In this document: piece by piece, positions 27,149-35,122 of the stretch
How the letters are laid out: each line of letters opens with the position of its first letter
Position numbering within the stretch: position 1 is the stretch's first letter
Source of the DNA: an uncultured Clostridium sp.
GTDB taxonomy: Bacteria > Bacillota > Clostridia > TANB77 > CAG-508
Direction: 5' to 3'
DNA length: 64,000 nt
NCBI GenBank assembly: GCA_946500615.1
Contig: CAMMWP010000005.1
Span: 1 to 64,000, forward strand
The notes under the pieces: generated by a model
Database searches by the model: none
Seen by the model: the letters and a program-made list of their open reading frames with translations, nothing else
Told to the model about the DNA's origin: nothing
Program-made: the position numbers and the translations under genes

Positions 27149-27175
27149 ACAAACAAATATTTTTCATGCTATAAT
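27146..27175 (+). promoter_or_regulatory. Extended -10 promoter for the first small-RNA unit
   Basis: TAGACA (27146-27151) overlaps the end of the toxin gene, an 18-nt spacer follows, then TATAAT (27170-27175) preceded by TGC, an extended -10. Transcription would begin at about 27182, at the left edge of the RNA unit. Confidence 0.6.
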
Positions 27176-27178
27176 TAA

Positions 27179-27262
27179 ATTACAATAAAATTGTTGTTAG
27201 AATACAACAATCGTAATAAACTTTGAAGAAAAAAGAGCCTAGAATGGCTCTTTAGCATTTTT
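27179..27262 (+). ncRNA. Small-RNA unit A (toxin-linked, terminator-ended)
   Basis: Order of elements: ATTAC, AATAAA, an 8-bp stem ATTGTTGT/ACAACAAT around a TAGAAT loop, a single C, GTAAT, then a terminator AAAGAGCC/GGCTCTTT that also has a TAGAAT loop and is followed by a T run. It has its own extended -10 promoter and no ORF. Unit B, 118 nt downstream, repeats the same architecture with a different stem. Confidence 0.6.
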
Positions 27263-27296
27263 ATGAATAAATTTTAACTTTAAATAATATACTATT

Positions 27297-27364
27297 ATTA
27301 CAATAAAGTCATAATTAGAATGTTATGACCGTATTAAAAGGATACTAGTTTTTTTAGTATCCTT
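27297..27364 (+). ncRNA. Small-RNA unit B, second copy with an altered stem
   Basis: Order matches unit A: ATTAC, AATAAA, a stem GTCATAAT/GTTATGAC around the same TAGAAT loop, a single C, GTATT, then a terminator-like hairpin AAGGATACTA/TAGTATCCTT. A TATACT lies 3 nt before ATTAC, as TATAAT does in unit A, but no clear -35 is visible. The stem sequence is almost wholly changed relative to unit A while pairing is kept. Confidence 0.55.
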
Positions 27365-27414
27365 AATATTTACTTTAATAGTTTAAAACTATATATTTCA
27401 ATTTATTATACTTA

Positions 27415-28047
27415 TTATAAGTTTTTATTCTGTATAGTATTTACTACTTCATCTATTTTTAGTTTTATATCTTCAATATTCAAGTTATTTTCAATAAAAA
27501 AATTAGCTTTATAACCATAATCATTTAAGGCTGTTATTTTTACTCTTTTTTCTATCGCCTCTTGTTCATATGACCAATAAGATCTATCGCCATAACCATA
27601 TATGTTACTATCTTTTAATCTATTAATTAATCTGTTTAGTCGTTTATTATAATCTGCATATACACATACTGTATAATTACAAATATCATATAATCTAGTT
27701 AAAGGAATGGCATACCAATCTATTATTACATAATCATATTTACCTTTATACAAATTTATCTCATTTAGTACATTTAAACATACATCTTTTTCCATAATTC
27801 CTATTGCTATTTTATTTATTTCTAAAGATTGTACTGTATGATTGCAAATATATTTATTTCTATCGGAACCTTTAATATTTAATGTGTTTAATATTTCCTC
27901 TCTTTTAATATCAAATTGTTCATGCATATATTGATCAACATTAACTATTATTGAGTTATTTATTTTCTTATTTATAATTTTTGAAACTGTACTTTTTCCA
28001 GTTCCACTTCCACCAAAAACTCCTATTATTTTCATATTTTTTTCCAA
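27415..28047 (-). CDS. P-loop kinase resembling dephospho-CoA kinase
   Basis: 210 residues. GVFGGSGTGKSTVS is a Walker A loop at about residues 9-22; VNVDQYMHE and the later KYDYVIIDWYAIPL and VYADYNKRLNRLINR fit the CoaE/nucleoside-kinase group. It starts immediately after the stop of the nucleotidyltransferase gene, so the two are co-translated. The pair recalls the CoaD-CoaE steps of CoA synthesis, but the partner looks more like a sugar- or glycerol-phosphate nucleotidyltransferase, so substrates are unknown. It is cargo of the feoB element. Confidence 0.65.
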   Translation of the reverse strand: MEKNMKIIGVFGGSGTGKSTVSKIINKKINNSIIVNVDQYMHEQFDIKREEILNTLNIKGSDRNKYICNHTVQSLEINKIAIGIMEKDVCLNVLNEINLYKGKYDYVIIDWYAIPLTRLYDICNYTVCVYADYNKRLNRLINRLKDSNIYGYGDRSYWSYEQEAIEKRVKITALNDYGYKANFFIENNLNIEDIKLKIDEVVNTIQNKNL

Positions 28048-28578
28048 TTAACATTTTTTACATTTTTCTATAATATCAGTAGTGTGATGTCTAAATTCTT
28101 TATTATTTTGGTCTTCGAGAAGTTTGACATTCAACTCATTGCAAATGTCGACAATTGATTCATATGGCTTTATATTTGGTATGTAAAAATAAATATCAGG
28201 TTTTAACTTTTCAATTACATATCCATCTTTTTTCAATTTGCATTGATTCTTTGTATCATACTTATTTTTATATATTAAATTAGTAATCAAAGGTGTTAGA
28301 TGCTCTTCATCTAATAATAGAGTATAATCTACATATTTAATACTATCAATGATTTCCATTCTTTCATCTTGAGGAATAATTGGGCGATTTTTTCCTTTTT
28401 CTTTTAAATCTTGATCTGTTTTTACTTCAACAACTAAAATATCAACTTTTTCTTTATTCTTTTTTAGAAGTTGCAAATGGTCATAATGAAATAAATCCCA
28501 ACTGCCCTTTACAATTCCTATTGTTTTATTTTTATGTTTCTTTCTTATTCTATCTAAATCATTATAATCTATAATCAT
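28048..28578 (-). CDS. Cytidylyl/adenylyl-transferase family protein (HxGH superfamily, variant)
   Basis: 176 residues. GSWDLFHYDHLQLLKK corresponds to the nucleotide-binding G-x-F-D-x-x-H-x-G-H-x-x-L motif, with the Gly of H-x-G-H replaced by Asp-adjacent YD (HYDH). RPIIPQDERMEIIDSIKYVDY matches the second block of the RfaE/TagD-like group. It should transfer NMP to a phosphate-bearing substrate. AAGGAG lies 7 nt before the ATG. It is first in a two-gene operon with the P-loop kinase. Confidence 0.7.
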   Translation of the reverse strand: MIIDYNDLDRIRKKHKNKTIGIVKGSWDLFHYDHLQLLKKNKEKVDILVVEVKTDQDLKEKGKNRPIIPQDERMEIIDSIKYVDYTLLLDEEHLTPLITNLIYKNKYDTKNQCKLKKDGYVIEKLKPDIYFYIPNIKPYESIVDICNELNVKLLEDQNNKEFRHHTTDIIEKCKKC

Positions 28579-28615
28579 ACACTAACTCCTTACTAATTAC
28601 TATTTTTACAAAATG

Positions 28616-28644
28616 ATTATATCACAATGTTCTTTTATAAACAA
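28616..28644 (-). promoter_or_regulatory. Promoter of the kinase/nucleotidyltransferase pair
   Basis: On the minus strand, TTGTTT (28644-28639), a 17-nt spacer ending in TGA, and TATAAT (28621-28616), an extended -10 form. Confidence 0.6.
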
Positions 28645-28680
28645 TAAGAATCGTATTAGTTGTATAAGGTTAATTTTTAT

Positions 28681-28770
28681 TTATAATTTAAAATAAACAT
28701 CATAATAAATTTTATCAAACATAATTTTTTCTTGCTTGTCCAATAATTCTAGGGTTACCATATTGTCACT
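28681..28770 (-). other. Cryptic 3' exon-like tail of the recombinase, joined only in the excised circle
   Basis: Reading the minus strand across the att core of a closed circle, the recombinase frame goes from SHAHG into SDNMVTLELLDKQEK and on to DVYFKL, then TAA at 28683-28681. This is 29 codons without a stop in AT-rich DNA. In the integrated state this DNA is separated from the gene by the whole element. Confidence 0.6.
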
Positions 28771-28785
28771 ACCATGTGCATGGGA
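28771..28785. other. attR core
   Basis: Second copy of ACCATGTGCATGGGA, with the central TG at 28777-28778. It reads MCMG in the feoB frame. Confidence 0.85.
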
Positions 28786-29622
28786 TTTGGTTGTAATAGT
28801 TGTGGAGTTACAGGATGCCGAATTATAGACTCACCAAGAGAAAGGTTAATAGCTATATTAACCAACAATTTTGTTCCATGTAACGGAAGATTTCCTTTTT
28901 TAATCACAGTTGCAACCATATTTATAGCAGGAACGATGGGGGGAATAAGAGCTTCGCTTATATCTACATTAGTGGTAATGTTTGTAATTGTCCTAGGGAT
29001 CATTATGACTTTAGTCATATCTAAAATATTATCAAAAACCATATTAAAAGGAATGCCGTCTTCTTTTGTATTAGAATTACCACCATATCGAAAACCACAA
29101 TTCTTGAAAGTACTAGTTAGGTCTATTTTTGATAGAACCATCTTCATATTAGGAAGAGCAATCGCAGTGGCAGCGCCTGCTGGTCTTGTCATATGGTTAT
29201 TTGCTAACATTGGAATTCAAGGAGAAAGCTTACTGACTATTATTGCAAATTTTTTAGAGCCATTGGCTAATCTTATGGGCTTAGATGGATATATATTAAC
29301 AGCATTTATTTTAGGGATACCTGCAAATGAGATTGTACTTCCCATTATACTCATGTGTTATATACAAGGAACTTCTTTGGTAAATATGGAAGATACTTTT
29401 GCCATAGGAGAGATTTTAAGACAAAATGGATGGACGATATTAACCGCGATAAATGTAATGTTATTTACAGTATTTCATTTTCCTTGTGCGACAACTTTAC
29501 TTACAATTAAGAAAGAAACAGGAAGCTTGAAATGGACGGTTATTAGTTTTTTAATTCCAACGGTTTGTGGAATTGTTGTTTGTATATTGACGACTTTGGT
29601 ATATAATATTTTTCTATTGTGA
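28774..29622 (+). pseudogene. feoB: feoB 3' part
   Basis: Continues FeoB exactly where the 5' part stops: GFGCNSCGVTGCRIID is the conserved gate motif with the metal-associated Cys residues, followed by SPRERLIAILTNNFVPC. It includes the remaining membrane helices of the transporter gate, ending at about residue 710 of the joined protein. No ribosome site stands before it, so on its own this piece is probably untranslated. Confidence 0.93.
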
Positions 29623-29763
29623 ATGATAGAATTATAAAAACAGTGTAGATTTATATGAATAATGATTTACTTAAGGAAAGGGGTATTTTCTTTTGAAAAT
29701 AAAACTTATTATTTTTTTTCACTTTGAGCCTAAGTAACTTAAAGTTTCATATTGTATAAAAAT

Positions 29764-29806
29764 AAAACCAAAGCATCTACTAAAAGTGAATAGTGCTTTG
29801 GTTTTT
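29764..29806 (+). terminator. Terminator after feoB
   Basis: AAAACCAAAGCA pairs with TGCTTTGGTTTT, followed by a T run. The gap 29623-29763 shows nothing else. Confidence 0.85.
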
Positions 29807-29857
29807 TAGTGTTAGCCATGTGAAGCAAAGTAAAACAAAACCACACGTTTTATATGG

Positions 29858-30727
29858 TTATGATTTAGACAGTTTGTCAAAAATTATATCTAATTTACCT
29901 TGATTATACATTTTCATTGTTACATCATATCCAGCATTGAAACAACTTAATACATCTTGTTCATTACCTATGATATCTACTTGATTACAATTTACAGTTA
30001 TCCAAATAGTAGAAGCATTTTTTTGATGAATCACAGCAGATCTTCTCATTCCTTGAAATGTGTTTCTTATACCGGTTATCAAATTAACTTTTTTGTTATT
30101 TGCATATTTATTATAAAGATTTTCTACCCCAACAACAATATCTACAAAATCGTTCATATGTATTGAAGGAGTATTGTTTGTCATTCCACCATCTAAAAAT
30201 TGATGTAATTGACCATCTATATAAACATTATTAGGCATATATAACAGAGGTAAGGAAGAACTATTTTTTACTGCTTCCCAAATTGTTCTGTTAGTAAAAC
30301 ATTTTTCATTTTCTATTATTTTAGATGAAGAATACACAGTTTCTTTAAATGTTATATCTAATGTAGGAATAAAAATTGGCATATCTATATCTGACATATA
30401 TTTTTTTCCTTTTTTCAATACAGCTTCTTTCATTGTGTTTTCTATTATTTAGGGATTTTTTCCTCCACCTCTAAAAATCAGTTTTATAGGTGCCAATAAT
30501 TTATCACACATAGAGAATTTAGGATATTGAATGGTATAATATTTCATCTGTTCTAAAATTTCATCAACTGAATATCCAACAGCATATAAAACAGCTATAC
30601 AGCTTCCTATACTTGTTCCAGAAATTGCTGATATTTTTATTCCCAATTCTTCAAACGCTTTTATTACTCCCAAATTACTTAGAGCCTTAGTTCCTCCGCC
30701 AGTGCAAGCTAAGCCTACTGAGTTCAT
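29858..30727 (-). pseudogene. Patatin-like phospholipase with an in-frame stop
   Basis: Patatin-like lipases hydrolyse acyl esters with a Ser-Asp dyad. The first part (30727-30449) has GLACTGGGTKAL (oxyanion loop) and the nucleophile GTSIGS; it ends RGGGKNP then TAA. The reading frame continues without shift through IIENTMKEAV to 29858, including the catalytic DGG of FLDGGMTNNTP. A single nonsense change therefore splits an otherwise complete 289-residue protein. It begins 4 nt after plsC, likely one operon for lipid turnover. Confidence 0.85.
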
Positions 30728-30731
30728 AGTA

Positions 30732-31343
30732 TTAATTCCTTTCCTTTAAATTATAAATTTCCTTTATTAATTGTTTTGACTTTTCTTCAATTTGTTTTTT
30801 ATTGATAATTTCATTTTTGCTTATATAAATTGGATTACCAAAAATAACTTTTACTTTTGTAAAAAATTTTGGACGCATTGTGATATATACTGGAATAATT
30901 GGTATTTTACAAGTAGCAGAGATATAAACAGCTCCTTTTTTATAATATTTGCCAATATCATTTTTTACTTTTATTACTCTTCCTTCTGGAAACATTAGCA
31001 ATTTGTTATTATTGTCTCCGTCAAAAATAGATAATGAATGTGATAAACTTTTAAAGTCTATTTTTTCTCTATTGGTTGGAAAAATATGATATTTAGTAAA
31101 TAGCCAACGAATTAATCTATTTTTAAACAATTCTGACTTGGCCATTATGTATAAATTATCAACTTGAGCATATATAAATGTGGGGTCAAAAACATTTGAA
31201 TGATTGGGACAAATAATACAATTTTTAATATTCTGTATATTTTCAAGATTTACATATTCAACTTTATATAAAAATTTACAAAATATAAATTTTACGATAT
31301 TTTTCATTACTTGCACTTTTATCACCAAATGATATTCTATCAT
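30732..31343 (-). CDS. 1-acyl-sn-glycerol-3-phosphate acyltransferase (PlsC-like)
   Basis: Acylates lysophosphatidate to phosphatidate at the membrane. 203 residues. The N-H-x4-D catalytic motif appears as CPNHSNVFDPTF (about residue 48), and MFPEGRVIK is the FPEG substrate-binding block; KIPIIPVYI is the late conserved strand. AAAGGT lies 9 nt before ATG 31343. An internal ATG at 31307 is possible but has no ribosome site. Followed by the patatin gene, it forms a small phospholipid operon. Confidence 0.88.
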   Translation of the reverse strand: MIEYHLVIKVQVMKNIVKFIFCKFLYKVEYVNLENIQNIKNCIICPNHSNVFDPTFIYAQVDNLYIMAKSELFKNRLIRWLFTKYHIFPTNREKIDFKSLSHSLSIFDGDNNNKLLMFPEGRVIKVKNDIGKYYKKGAVYISATCKIPIIPVYITMRPKFFTKVKVIFGNPIYISKNEIINKKQIEEKSKQLIKEIYNLKERN

Positions 31344-31478
31344 AATGGTCGACCTTTTTCAACAAAAAATTTATAGCTGACAGTTATATAAATATAGTAA
31401 AAGTTAATTTAATTGTACAATAAGATTAAATTTGTATTAAAGTAAAATTACTATGTTAGATACTAAATACAAAAAATA

Positions 31479-32564
31479 TCATATTTCTAAATTTTTTAAC
31501 AATGTATTTATTTTTATGGTAACATTAGTAACAAACTGTAGGATATTATAATAAATCCAAAGAGTATTTTGATCATTAGAGCTTTTTAATATATTAGGTT
31601 CAAACATAACTCCTGTATCAAATCTAATATAGATATTATGATTTTTCATGATTATTTCAAACTTAATTTTATATGTATTATAAAACTGTACCAATTCTTC
31701 CATGACATCATGTGTCAAAACTTGCATTGCTAAAATATTGGAATGAGAATATACATCAAAATATTTTTCAAACTCATTGTTATCCATTTCAACTTTATTA
31801 CAGTCTAGCTTTAATGAATATTTGTTTTTTTCAATTCTGATTTCGTCGGATAGATAAATATCTAATTGTGTAACAGAAAAAATGCCTTCATATACTAAAT
31901 TTAACAATTCACCGTTCTCATTCACATTTTCTAAAGAAATATTACACATTTCTATGTTTGTACTATTATCAAGATATCCTTCTATATAATCATCTGTAAC
32001 AAAACGGCTAAATGGATGACCTTTAAATTTTGCATCTAAATAATAATGTAATAAATGTTTTCCACCATATTGATGATAATATAAATTAGGATTTATATAG
32101 TTAACAAAATTATGTATAATCTTACTTTTAAAAACTTGTAGATATGCTGTATTATATTTCTTGTATTTATAAGTATAATATATAACAAGAGGAATAAACA
32201 ATAAACCTAATATTCCATATCCATTTTTGCTTTTTATATCTAAAGTTTGACGTAAGAACAGTAGTAGTGAAAAAGATATAATAAATAATACAAGACAGAT
32301 TATGATAGATTTTAATAGAGTTTTTCGATTTTTTTCTACTTCTTTTGCATAGTTGGTTTCAATATAGTGATATATTTTTTTAAATTCTTTACTTACTTTG
32401 GATTTTTTTATTTTAGTATGCATATGTCTTTTGTGAGGTTTAGCGATTCCAAATGATAAAACCATTGTTTCAATAACATAAAAAATGATTCCGAATACAA
32501 CAATGCCTAAAATAACAAAAGGCCAAATTCCTTTTGCTGTAGCAATTAAATATGAAATTATCAA
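31479..32564 (-). CDS. DUF3137-like membrane protein
   Basis: 361 residues with helices at about 12-38, 86-107 and 118-133, then a soluble domain. YYHQYGGKHLLHYYLDAKFKG split over the block near residue 180, FVTDDYIEG and the C-terminal IYIRFDTGVMFEP fit DUF3137, whose function is unknown. The start is a TTG without a good ribosome site. A strong GGAGG with ATG at 32628 opens another frame (NIIKKIIKWIILSFLLF), so the true N-terminus may have been lost to a frameshift. The gap 31344-31478 shows nothing. Confidence 0.65.
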   Translation of the reverse strand: MIISYLIATAKGIWPFVILGIVVFGIIFYVIETMVLSFGIAKPHKRHMHTKIKKSKVSKEFKKIYHYIETNYAKEVEKNRKTLLKSIIICLVLFIISFSLLLFLRQTLDIKSKNGYGILGLLFIPLVIYYTYKYKKYNTAYLQVFKSKIIHNFVNYINPNLYYHQYGGKHLLHYYLDAKFKGHPFSRFVTDDYIEGYLDNSTNIEMCNISLENVNENGELLNLVYEGIFSVTQLDIYLSDEIRIEKNKYSLKLDCNKVEMDNNEFEKYFDVYSHSNILAMQVLTHDVMEELVQFYNTYKIKFEIIMKNHNIYIRFDTGVMFEPNILKSSNDQNTLWIYYNILQFVTNVTIKINTLLKNLEI

Positions 32565-32785
32565 TACACCGTATGAATAATAGGAATGATAGGATAATCC
32601 ATTTGATAATCTTTTTTATTATATTCATGTACTTGTTCCTCCATTAAAAAGTTTTTACCGTAATTTGAAATATATGAAAATGAATTTATTACTATTATAT
32701 CATTTCATAGTAAAGAAAGTATATACCTAAATTTAAAATTTTTAGGTAGTATATGTTGCAAAAAAGAATGCAAAATATATTAAAA

Positions 32786-32811
32786 GACCGCCTGTTTAAA
32801 ACAGACGGTCC
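32786..32811 (-). terminator. Terminator of the 67-residue orphan gene
   Basis: GACCG(C)CTGTTT pairs with AAACAG(A)CGGTC and is followed on the minus strand by TTTTA. A second hairpin with arms ATTGACG and CGTCAAT (32813-32855) overlaps the gene's stop codon. Confidence 0.75.
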
Positions 32812-32850
32812 CATTGACGGTTTTTGAAGAAATAGCTTCTTTAAAAATCG

Positions 32851-33054
32851 TCAATCTCCAACCCGGTGATAGGAATCCGGGCTGCGATACTGTTTATGAG
32901 TTTCCCGACCGGAATCAGTTACAATGGTTATAGTATAATTACCATTGCTGTCAAATCCGGTCGTTACATCACGCTTCAACTCTGTAGAAACCTTTTTTAA
33001 AAAATCCTGTACGAGCTGAGTATCCTCGTAGTACCGTTTTTCAGATTCTCTCAT
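32851..33054 (-). CDS. 67-residue orphan protein, GC-richer than its surroundings
   Basis: Reads MRESEKRYYEDTQLV then a charged helix and GFDSNGNYTITIVTDSG, ending SPDSYHRVGD. I do not recognise it. The codons are clearly more GC-rich (CCCGG, GACCGG, TACGAG) than neighbours. GGAGG lies about 8 nt upstream of the ATG. It stands alone with its own terminator, one of three such genes in this part of the window. Confidence 0.7.
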   Translation of the reverse strand: MRESEKRYYEDTQLVQDFLKKVSTELKRDVTTGFDSNGNYTITIVTDSGRETHKQYRSPDSYHRVGD

Positions 33055-33156
33055 AAGAATCCCTCCTATAAATAATTTATTTGCCTTGAATTTTCAAAGC
33101 ATGATTACATATTAACATAATTCTGAGAAAAAGTCAATTAATAATCCATTATTTTC

Positions 33157-33199
33157 TCCAATTACCAATATATAACATATCAAATATTGGTAAATTGGA
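33157..33199. repeat. Palindrome downstream of the M20 gene
   Basis: CCAATTACCAATAT pairs with ATATTGGTAAATTGG with one bulged base. No T run follows, so it is either a weak terminator for the M20 gene or a short palindromic repeat. The rest of 33055-33280 shows nothing. Confidence 0.5.
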
Positions 33200-33280
33200 A
33201 AGAAAATATAGAAAAATTCATGTTTATATTAATGGCATAATGAGTTAAAGGAAAAGTTAATCCATCTCAGAAAGCATCAA

Positions 33281-34648
33281 TTACCCTATTCCATGATCAA
33301 TATCATGACAAATAGCTTTATGAGTAGAAAAACGAGAAGCAGGAACGGTAGAAGTTGAAACCTTTTGCGCATCTTTAAATCTCTCTACCAAAAGGTCTTT
33401 AGATAATTCAGTAAAAAGTGTTGTTGCAGGTTTAATAAATTTCTTTTTTGTATGTTCTTTAGGATTATGACTCCCACCTGTAGAAGGAATAAATACCATT
33501 GTCTTTTCTCTAGCTGGTATATATCCCGTATCTTGACCGGCATATGAAGGCATTTCAACTGCTTGAATTGCTTTTTGCTCACAAAAAGTTTTCAATTTTT
33601 TGTTTAATTCTTCACTTGTAATAACAGGAGAACCTTTAGACACAACAGTTTCGGCAATCAATGTTTTTGTCTTTTTTTCTACTTGCTGTTTAATGCTATT
33701 AAAATCTTCTAGTACAGAATCTGGCGTATTGTTTCCCAAAAGACGAAAATCAATTAAACCATTTGCTTGATTAGGTATTTGATTAAAACTACCATTATGT
33801 CCGGGAGTGTTAATTTCCACTTGACTAGCCCTACCAAGACCTTGCTTTTCATAATATTTTCCAAGTTTTCGAACTTTTTTACCTATAAAAGCAGTAGCAT
33901 CAACTGCATTTTTTCTCTTCTTCATAGGCGTAGAACCGGTATGATTTGCCTGTCCCTGTACATCATATTTAATTCTTACTGCTGATCCAATAGAAGTAAT
34001 GATGCCAATGATATCTTCCTTATTCTTTTTATATAATTTTTTTAAACTATCATATTGTTCAATATGAGCTTCTAAAGAATAATCAACTGAATCAAAAATT
34101 TTTTCAACTTCTTGGATACCATCAACATGTTCTTTTAAATAAGAATTTGCAAAATCGATGGATTCTTGTAAGGTAATTGTTTTTCCACTTTTTAAAGCAT
34201 CTTGGTCTACAATAGAAGAAAAATCTTCTGGAGAGATAGTACCATTTAAATATTTGCTTCCTAAACAAGCATTGCCAAATCGACTGGATTCTTCGCAAGC
34301 ATAGATAGGGACTTTAATAATTCCTGTTATATTTTTACAGTTTATTAAATTTTCAGCTGTTTGTAGTCCCACAATAACGCCCACTGGTCCATCAAATTGA
34401 CCTCCATTGTAAACAGAATCAGTATGAGAACCGATAGCAATTGTTTTTTGAGGATGGTTACCAACGGAAATCGTACCACAAATGTTTCCTGCTTTATCAA
34501 GTGTAATATGCATTCCTAACGCTTTCATTTTTTCAATAATTTTTATCTTATATTTCATATCTTCTTCTGTATAAGCTAATCGATTAATTGGATTTTGCGA
34601 ATCAAAATCAAAAAAATCTTCTAAATGAATAATACCTTTTTGTTCCAT
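33281..34648 (-). CDS. M20-family amidohydrolase (N-carbamoyl amino acid / allantoate hydrolase type)
   Basis: A Zn-dependent amidohydrolase that cleaves N-carbamoyl or ureido groups. 455 residues with the GSHTDSVYNGGQFDGPVG metal motif (His, Asp), EESSRFG catalytic Glu, and PSYAGQDTGYIP plus PSTGGSHNPKE carrying the distal ligands. Most family members read GA-x-HDA in the fourth block; here it is AGQDTG, so one expected His is Gln-Asp and activity should be checked. A C-terminal tail of about 35 residues (to DIDHGIG) is longer than usual. GGAG stands 11 nt before the ATG. Confidence 0.82.
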   Translation of the reverse strand: MEQKGIIHLEDFFDFDSQNPINRLAYTEEDMKYKIKIIEKMKALGMHITLDKAGNICGTISVGNHPQKTIAIGSHTDSVYNGGQFDGPVGVIVGLQTAENLINCKNITGIIKVPIYACEESSRFGNACLGSKYLNGTISPEDFSSIVDQDALKSGKTITLQESIDFANSYLKEHVDGIQEVEKIFDSVDYSLEAHIEQYDSLKKLYKKNKEDIIGIITSIGSAVRIKYDVQGQANHTGSTPMKKRKNAVDATAFIGKKVRKLGKYYEKQGLGRASQVEINTPGHNGSFNQIPNQANGLIDFRLLGNNTPDSVLEDFNSIKQQVEKKTKTLIAETVVSKGSPVITSEELNKKLKTFCEQKAIQAVEMPSYAGQDTGYIPAREKTMVFIPSTGGSHNPKEHTKKKFIKPATTLFTELSKDLLVERFKDAQKVSTSTVPASRFSTHKAICHDIDHGIG

Positions 34649-34741
34649 ATAGAGTAGGCTCCTTTCAAAAAAATCATAAAAAGTATATCACATTATGTAA
34701 TCTTTGACAATTCTAAAAATAAAATATGATAAAATTTTTAA

Positions 34742-34985
34742 ATTTAAATGTTAATGTTCAGACCTTCCCATTTTGGTGTAGGTATATGTTAAATTTTTAA
34801 TTTTCTCGGCTACCCTCCAATTGCCGTTTAAGAAATTTTAATATCTAAATCGTAACAATACCCGAAAACAGGACCCTTTACGACTTATATAAGAATTTCT
34901 AAAACGATTCCAGTCACATTTGAACCTTAAAAATTTAACATATACCTACACCAAAATGGGAAGGTCTGAACATTAACATTTAAAT
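34742..34985. repeat. 244 bp MITE-like element with perfect 59 bp terminal inverted repeats
   Basis: Arms 34742-34800 and 34927-34985 are perfect reverse complements over 59 bp, enclosing 126 bp with no ORF. Right-arm-proximal DNA (34907-34950) resembles the palindrome before asd. It fills most of the 474-nt gap 34649-35122; the remainder holds only AT-rich DNA and the recJ ribosome site. Confidence 0.92.
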
Positions 34986-35122
34986 AGAGTCTGAATAATA
35001 ACAAATGAAAAAGATTAATTGCATAAATTATGGATACCCCCTTTAAAAAATAAAAAAAATAGTATACAATATAAAAATAAAGAAAGACTTTATGTAATAA
35101 AAACTAGGATTGGGAGAAGAAT

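Larger units (their letters stand above)
23851..28783. mobile_element. 4.9 kb serine-recombinase integrative element inserted in feoB
   Basis: The element is bounded by identical 15 bp cores (23850-23864 and 28771-28785), and the flanking sequences join to an intact feoB reading frame. Core-to-core length is 4,921 bp. Contents in order are the recombinase (minus, at the left end), a 50-residue ORF, a RepA_N remnant, structured non-coding DNA, a MazF/PemK-like toxin (plus), two small-RNA-like units and a kinase plus nucleotidyltransferase pair (minus). No conjugation gene is present, so it moves alone only by excision and integration or as a decayed relic of a larger element. Confidence 0.92.

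Noticed and set aside
27179-27364. CRISPR-like array
   Set aside because: Only two units, with promoters and terminators between them, and the variable part is a self-complementary stem, not a spacer.
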